A stretch of 64,000 bases of DNA from Ulota crispa (lineage: Eukaryota > Streptophyta > Bryopsida > Orthotrichales > Orthotrichaceae), in assembly GCA_963920765.1 (NCBI GenBank), contig OY987246.1, positions 16,302,868 through 16,366,867 of the forward strand, given 5' to 3'. Under the pieces are notes generated by a model. It worked only from the letters and a program-made list of their open reading frames with translations. It was not told where the DNA came from and made no database searches. Below, one piece after another: positions 59,982-64,000 of the stretch. Both the position numbers and the translations under genes were made by a program. Position 1 is the first letter of the stretch. The number at the start of each line of letters is the position of its first letter.

Positions 59982-61048
59982 GAACATCCAATAAAATTTG
60001 ACTTCATATGATCCTACCCAAGTTTTCAAGTGTTTGTTGAATGGATTGGTCTTTTAGAGGGTAAATATCAAAATTCATGGATACTGAATTATGGATATTT
60101 CATAATTGCAAAGAGTATATGGCAATTGCCTTATTTAACTCTTAATCTTTTCAACCATTTTGAAGGTTTTTTGGACCTAGATTTTGAAAGTTATGAAAGG
60201 GTGAAGCTTAAATAAGGATGATTCATTTTTAGGGCAAAATAATTGTAAGATCTTGTAGAAAGCCAAGTCCTTATCATCTCTACAAAGTTTGGTTTCAATC
60301 CAAGGGTTAGATTGGAAGATTATAAAAAAATGTAAAAGGTACTACAAGGAAACCAATATTTTGGAGTAGTTGAAATTGTGCTTTTGTTGGCTCTTTTGGT
60401 CACATAACATTTTAAAAAGTTGTCATCTTTTGCTCATTCTCAAGGTAACCAAGTTCCACATGCATAGAAACAAGTCTTGTATTTTTAGGGTAAAACATGA
60501 GTGAGAAAATGGTTTTGCAATAGTGACCACTTCACCCTTAAATTTCAAAAATTGTGAGTGAAATAGAAGACTTTTGCAAATCTAGAGCCAAAATATATTA
60601 CACACTACAACTCCAAGACCACCCATAGTTTGATTTTTTTTTAAAATTCAATGGTGACTCTTCTTCTAAATTTGAAAACACCTCTACATAGCTAACTTGT
60701 TTCTCATTCAAATGAGTCAAAGTTCAAGTGACTCTTGACATTCCTAAATTCATAAATGGCCATGCTAAAAATCCTGCAACCTATGTTGGGTTGTAGGCAA
60801 TTTAAGGGTTGATTGTCTTGAGAAGATGGCAAGATGCTGTAATTTGACTCCATTGACACTTTGTGTTTTCAGTTTTTATGTTAACGTGTATTTGTATCCA
60901 ATTGAGTAGACTGAGGTTGGCAGTATTCTATAAATCAAATCAAATAACCTGCTAAAGATTGGAAAAAACTATGCAAAGTACTAAGAAATCTCTATTTTGT
61001 AGGAACATAGAAAGTGACCTAGTAATTACATGAATAATCCATGACTAG
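59982..61048. other. AT-rich intergenic, nothing recognised
   Basis: No supported gene. Bases near 60000-60050 repeat a phrase from about 58395-58450 (CCAAGTTTTCAAGTGTTTGT), so a fragment of the element's centre may lie here. Confidence 0.4.
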
Positions 61049-61980
61049 TTAATCCCTAAAGGACCAAGCCCTTTTTTATGTGAAGATCACTAAAAATTGC
61101 CACTTCTAGGAGGGTTAGTAAAAAGGGATTCTATGTTTTGTTTTTGAGAAATCCAATCGTAGGATCTTGCCCCAAACTAGAAATACTCATGGGAACAAAA
61201 TTATCTCATTCCAAATGGAGAGGAGTAAGATAATTACATCAAAAGTGAAAAAAATGGTTTTTTTCCATGCTGCCCAAAAAAATTTAGAAGCCTTTGACCA
61301 CTCTTATAACAAAATAATTGCTCTACACAAAGTTGCGCTTTGTTTTCTCCATGTAGGAGATCAAGCTAGGTATATGTGGGAGAATTTTCAAATCAATTGG
61401 AACTATGCAACACATGGGAAAAAATAGTAAGTAAAAAGAAGTAGAAAATGAGTCAAAACACTAAATTGTTAAGAATCCAATTATTGAAATGAAAAATGCA
61501 AATCCCAATAGTTATAATGTTGTGATAAACAATCTACTTCTTGTGGTTTATTTTTTTCCCAAAATGTTGAGAATTGAGTAAAATACAAGACTTCAAAGCC
61601 CAATTTAGAGTAGAGAATTCATAGCTACCTGCAAACAAAAAATCCTCATAACTTTCATGTCATTGATTAAAATTGAATGATTCAAAGCTTCTCACATATA
61701 AAAAATCTAAAGAACCAATTTCAAATTTATATTTTAAAAATACTTAGTTTTTAAAAAAGTTTTGGGATGCCCAGGTGGGCAATCCTCCCTAGTTTTCATA
61801 AATTCATGCATAATTTCTTCATCAAATTTCAAAATGAAGAAAAAATTAAATGCCCACATAGATCTTTGAATTCCCCGCCTTCAAAAAAAATTTCAAAAAA
61901 TCATACAAAGTAATTTAGCCATAGGTACATGCCCAAAATCCAACCTGTCCCCAAAGGAACAATGATCCTTTAGGGGTTAA
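61049..61980. mobile_element. TTAA-flanked element, 924 bp
   Basis: The edges are TTAATCCCTAAAGGACC and GATCCTTTAGGGGTTAA. It matches 7562-8476 in the same orientation and 51982-52894 inverted. Non-coding. Confidence 0.8.
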
Positions 61981-63279
61981 ATTGTATTATGTGTATTTTG
62001 CCTAGTATTGTGCTTGTATTTTCCCTTACAGTATGCTGGTAAAACGAACATCAATACTTGATATAAGGTCTTTGTCTTCACGTTTTTCAAGATTTTTCAA
62101 GGAGAGGGTTTCTTAGCCAAAAACGAACTTTTCTGTAACAGATATAGCAGTTTTTTCATAATAATGAATTGTTATGCTTGTGTTTGCATTTTAGTGGATC
62201 ACTAAAATCTGAAGTTCTCTTTCCAAGTTCATTATTGGAATCTTCTCAATAAGACTGCTCCATGTCCATACAATAAACTACAAAACCCTTATTAAAAATA
62301 CCAAGAAGGTCACTATCCAAAGCATCTGAAAATTTGCAATGGTCGAGAGCAATGTGCTCGGTATACACCAATAAACATGGATGGTAGTCCTCACAAATTC
62401 CAGAAAGTCCTCCATGGCAAGTTAGGCAATGAGATTATCACTTTATGATATTCTACAGAGAATTTTGTTGTGTGGTGGATTTTTGAATTCCAAAACACCA
62501 TTTGGTCACAATTTATTGAAATTTTAAAATGTATAAGAATTTTTTGAAATAGTTGAGATGATCACAATCCATTTTCCTCGATTTGGGCAAGTTTATGATA
62601 GTATTGAAGGCCAACATAATTGTTGATGAAATTACCTCATACGAAACAAAGCACCTCAAATAACATAATATTCTGAAGGGTATTAATCGATTCTAAAAAG
62701 AGCAAAAAAAGTCCTAATCCTTGAAGAGTGTTACAAGAATACAAATAGTTGGTGAGGTAACAAGCTTCATGGGTTTATCGAGTAAAATTATCTTCCTATT
62801 CCTTCAATTTGTACACTTCATTGTAGCATAAAAATGCCAATTTACCATAGTTTGTTTTATAAATAGGGCAATTCAACAGATTAGGAAAACAAGAGGCTTA
62901 TCGGCATGCGGCATAACTTATGATGCATTTGGATGAATACTTTATCAAGGTAGAAAGAGTTCATTATTTTTATGGTTTGGCTTTGTATATACAAAGTTTT
63001 CATTGGCTTTTCTAAGTTTTAACTATTAAACAATGGTATGGAATAATTGGCTTAGATGAAGCAACTACTGTCCATTGAATGGGTCAACATAACGTAGCAG
63101 AAGCCATTGGCAACATCCTAAAGTCCTTTATTTGGTTTGTAATAGAGATTTTATTACAATATTCTCATTAGTTATTTCTTAAATTTCATCTAAATCAATC
63201 TGGACTTTACAATGTTATCATGAATTGCATGTTCTATCCAAAATGTCATCAATTTCAATAAAAAAATAATTTAACTGTG
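61981..63279. other. AT-rich intergenic, no gene recognised
   Basis: Upstream side of the methyltransferase-motif fragment. Further exons could be present but none is recognisable. Confidence 0.35.
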
Positions 63280-63660
63280 AGAAGAGCCCCAAGCTTTTGC
63301 AACTACTTATTGAAGCAGCGACTGTTGAAGGCGATGTTATTGTTGATTGTACGGCGTCAACAGGTATATTGCCCTCTCTCTGAGGCCTTTTGTAATTTCA
63401 GTTCCTTTGTCCTACTTCTTTTATTCTCTAATTCAACCTGTTCTATGCATAGGTGCTTCCATTATTGCTTGTCGTGGCATTGGTCGTTGTTTTGTTGGCT
63501 TGAAGGCTGATTTGGGGGTTTTTGATGGTGTCCTCAAACCAATGATTTGAATTCCTAAACCCGTAGCTGCCATTCGAGAATTAGTGCCTTCTCCTATCCC
63601 TAGCCAAGATCCGGATGCAGTTGTCGTTGTCCCTCGCATGTTCACCCGATTAACAAAGGT
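63280..63660 (+). pseudogene. Methyltransferase-motif gene fragment, third copy (best preserved)
   Basis: The exon ending at 63363 reads KLLQLLIEAATVEGDVIVDC then TAST. After an 89-bp GT-AG intron (63364-63452) it continues GASIIACRGIGRCFVGLKAD and GVFDGVLKPMI, then meets a TGA at 63548. The same frame beyond the stop reads IPKPVAAIRELVPSPIPSQD and aligns loosely with the other two copies. The pattern GD-VIVDCTASTGAS-IACRGIGR-FVGL-D resembles motif I of N4/N6-type DNA methyltransferases (typically VLDPFxGSGTT...GRxxIGIE), with the usual P-F replaced by C-T. The stop indicates a broken copy unless it is a sequencing error. The host gene is unknown. Confidence 0.5.
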
Positions 63661-64000
63661 TAGTGAGTAAGTTCCTGAAACTCCCATCTTTTGTTTCTTG
63701 CTTCATTTTTTTTGTGTTCCCCGATTAATGTTGCAGTCGTTGGTATTGCAGCCGTTCTAGACTGAAGGTGAGGAAGCATTCTAGAGCCAAGCACATGAAC
63801 GAGGTTTGGGCAGCCCCAACAAGACATATTTCTTGCCTTTTTATGCTGAAGAGATGGCTATTGCTTTTAATCAATATGGTTCAACAATGCCTTCCACTCG
63901 TTTGCCATCCTATGCTAGCAATGTTCATCAGTTCTTAGATGTCATGGCCAGTGAAGGAGAGGATACTTCATCAGACCCTAGTTCCACGTAGCCTTACATT
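63661..64000 (+). other. Continuation of the fragment, broken
   Basis: A splice-donor-like AAG/GTTAGT follows at 63658. At 63806-63991 an open frame reads FLPFYAEEMAIAFNQYGSTM ... FLDVMASEGEDTSSDPSST-stop, which looks like a real C-terminal exon of the same gene. No family is recognised. Confidence 0.35.

Overview
The window looks like nuclear DNA of a land plant or close streptophyte relative. It has intron-containing genes with GT-AG splice sites, three plant-type gene families, and a very AT-rich, transposon-dense background in which the genes stand out as GC-richer islands. The low gene density (three convincing genes in 64 kb) and the many decayed inverted-repeat elements suggest a large or repeat-rich genome, perhaps a bryophyte, fern or streptophyte alga. 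The species cannot be named from the sequence alone.

Layout. 1-1.3 kb: an inverted-repeat element whose right end has grown into 43 copies of a 22-bp satellite. 1.9-8.5 kb: a run of nested non-autonomous DNA transposons. 10.8-14.3 kb and 20.3-26.5 kb: two inverted, diverged copies of one large module. It carries fragments of a gene with a DNA-methyltransferase-like motif and is associated with an about 127-bp satellite whose every unit is a palindrome. About 17.7-18.0 kb: a GC-rich, tRNA-like SINE candidate. 27.4-31.0 kb (+): a proton pump interactor (PPI) family gene of three exons, about 757 aa. 34.3-35.8 kb (-): a CDC25-like/ACR2-type rhodanese-fold phosphatase/arsenate reductase gene of three exons, 133 aa. 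36-43.6 kb: more transposons. 44.1-47.8 kb (+): an SRO (similar to RCD-one) gene with a PARP-like and an RST domain and an unusual C-terminal array of six 14-residue repeats. 47.8-51 kb: unassigned, with weak exon-like segments. 51-62 kb: more transposons, microsatellites and a 2.5-kb foldback element. 63.3-63.7 kb (+): a third, better-preserved fragment of the methyltransferase-like gene.

The most striking theme is the transposon content. About fifteen elements of 71 to 2,463 bp, flanked by TTAA and ending in CCCCTAAAGG-like inverted repeats, are scattered through the window; they have the hallmark of piggyBac-type insertion. Several further families (ends GGGAAAATTTC, GGGAATTG and GGGGAAATTAC) show 8-9-bp target duplications of Mutator type. 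One insertion has its empty site preserved in the paralogous module. The three genes do not form an obvious pathway together: one regulates the plasma-membrane H+-ATPase, one is a small redox/phosphatase enzyme, and one is a stress-response scaffold.
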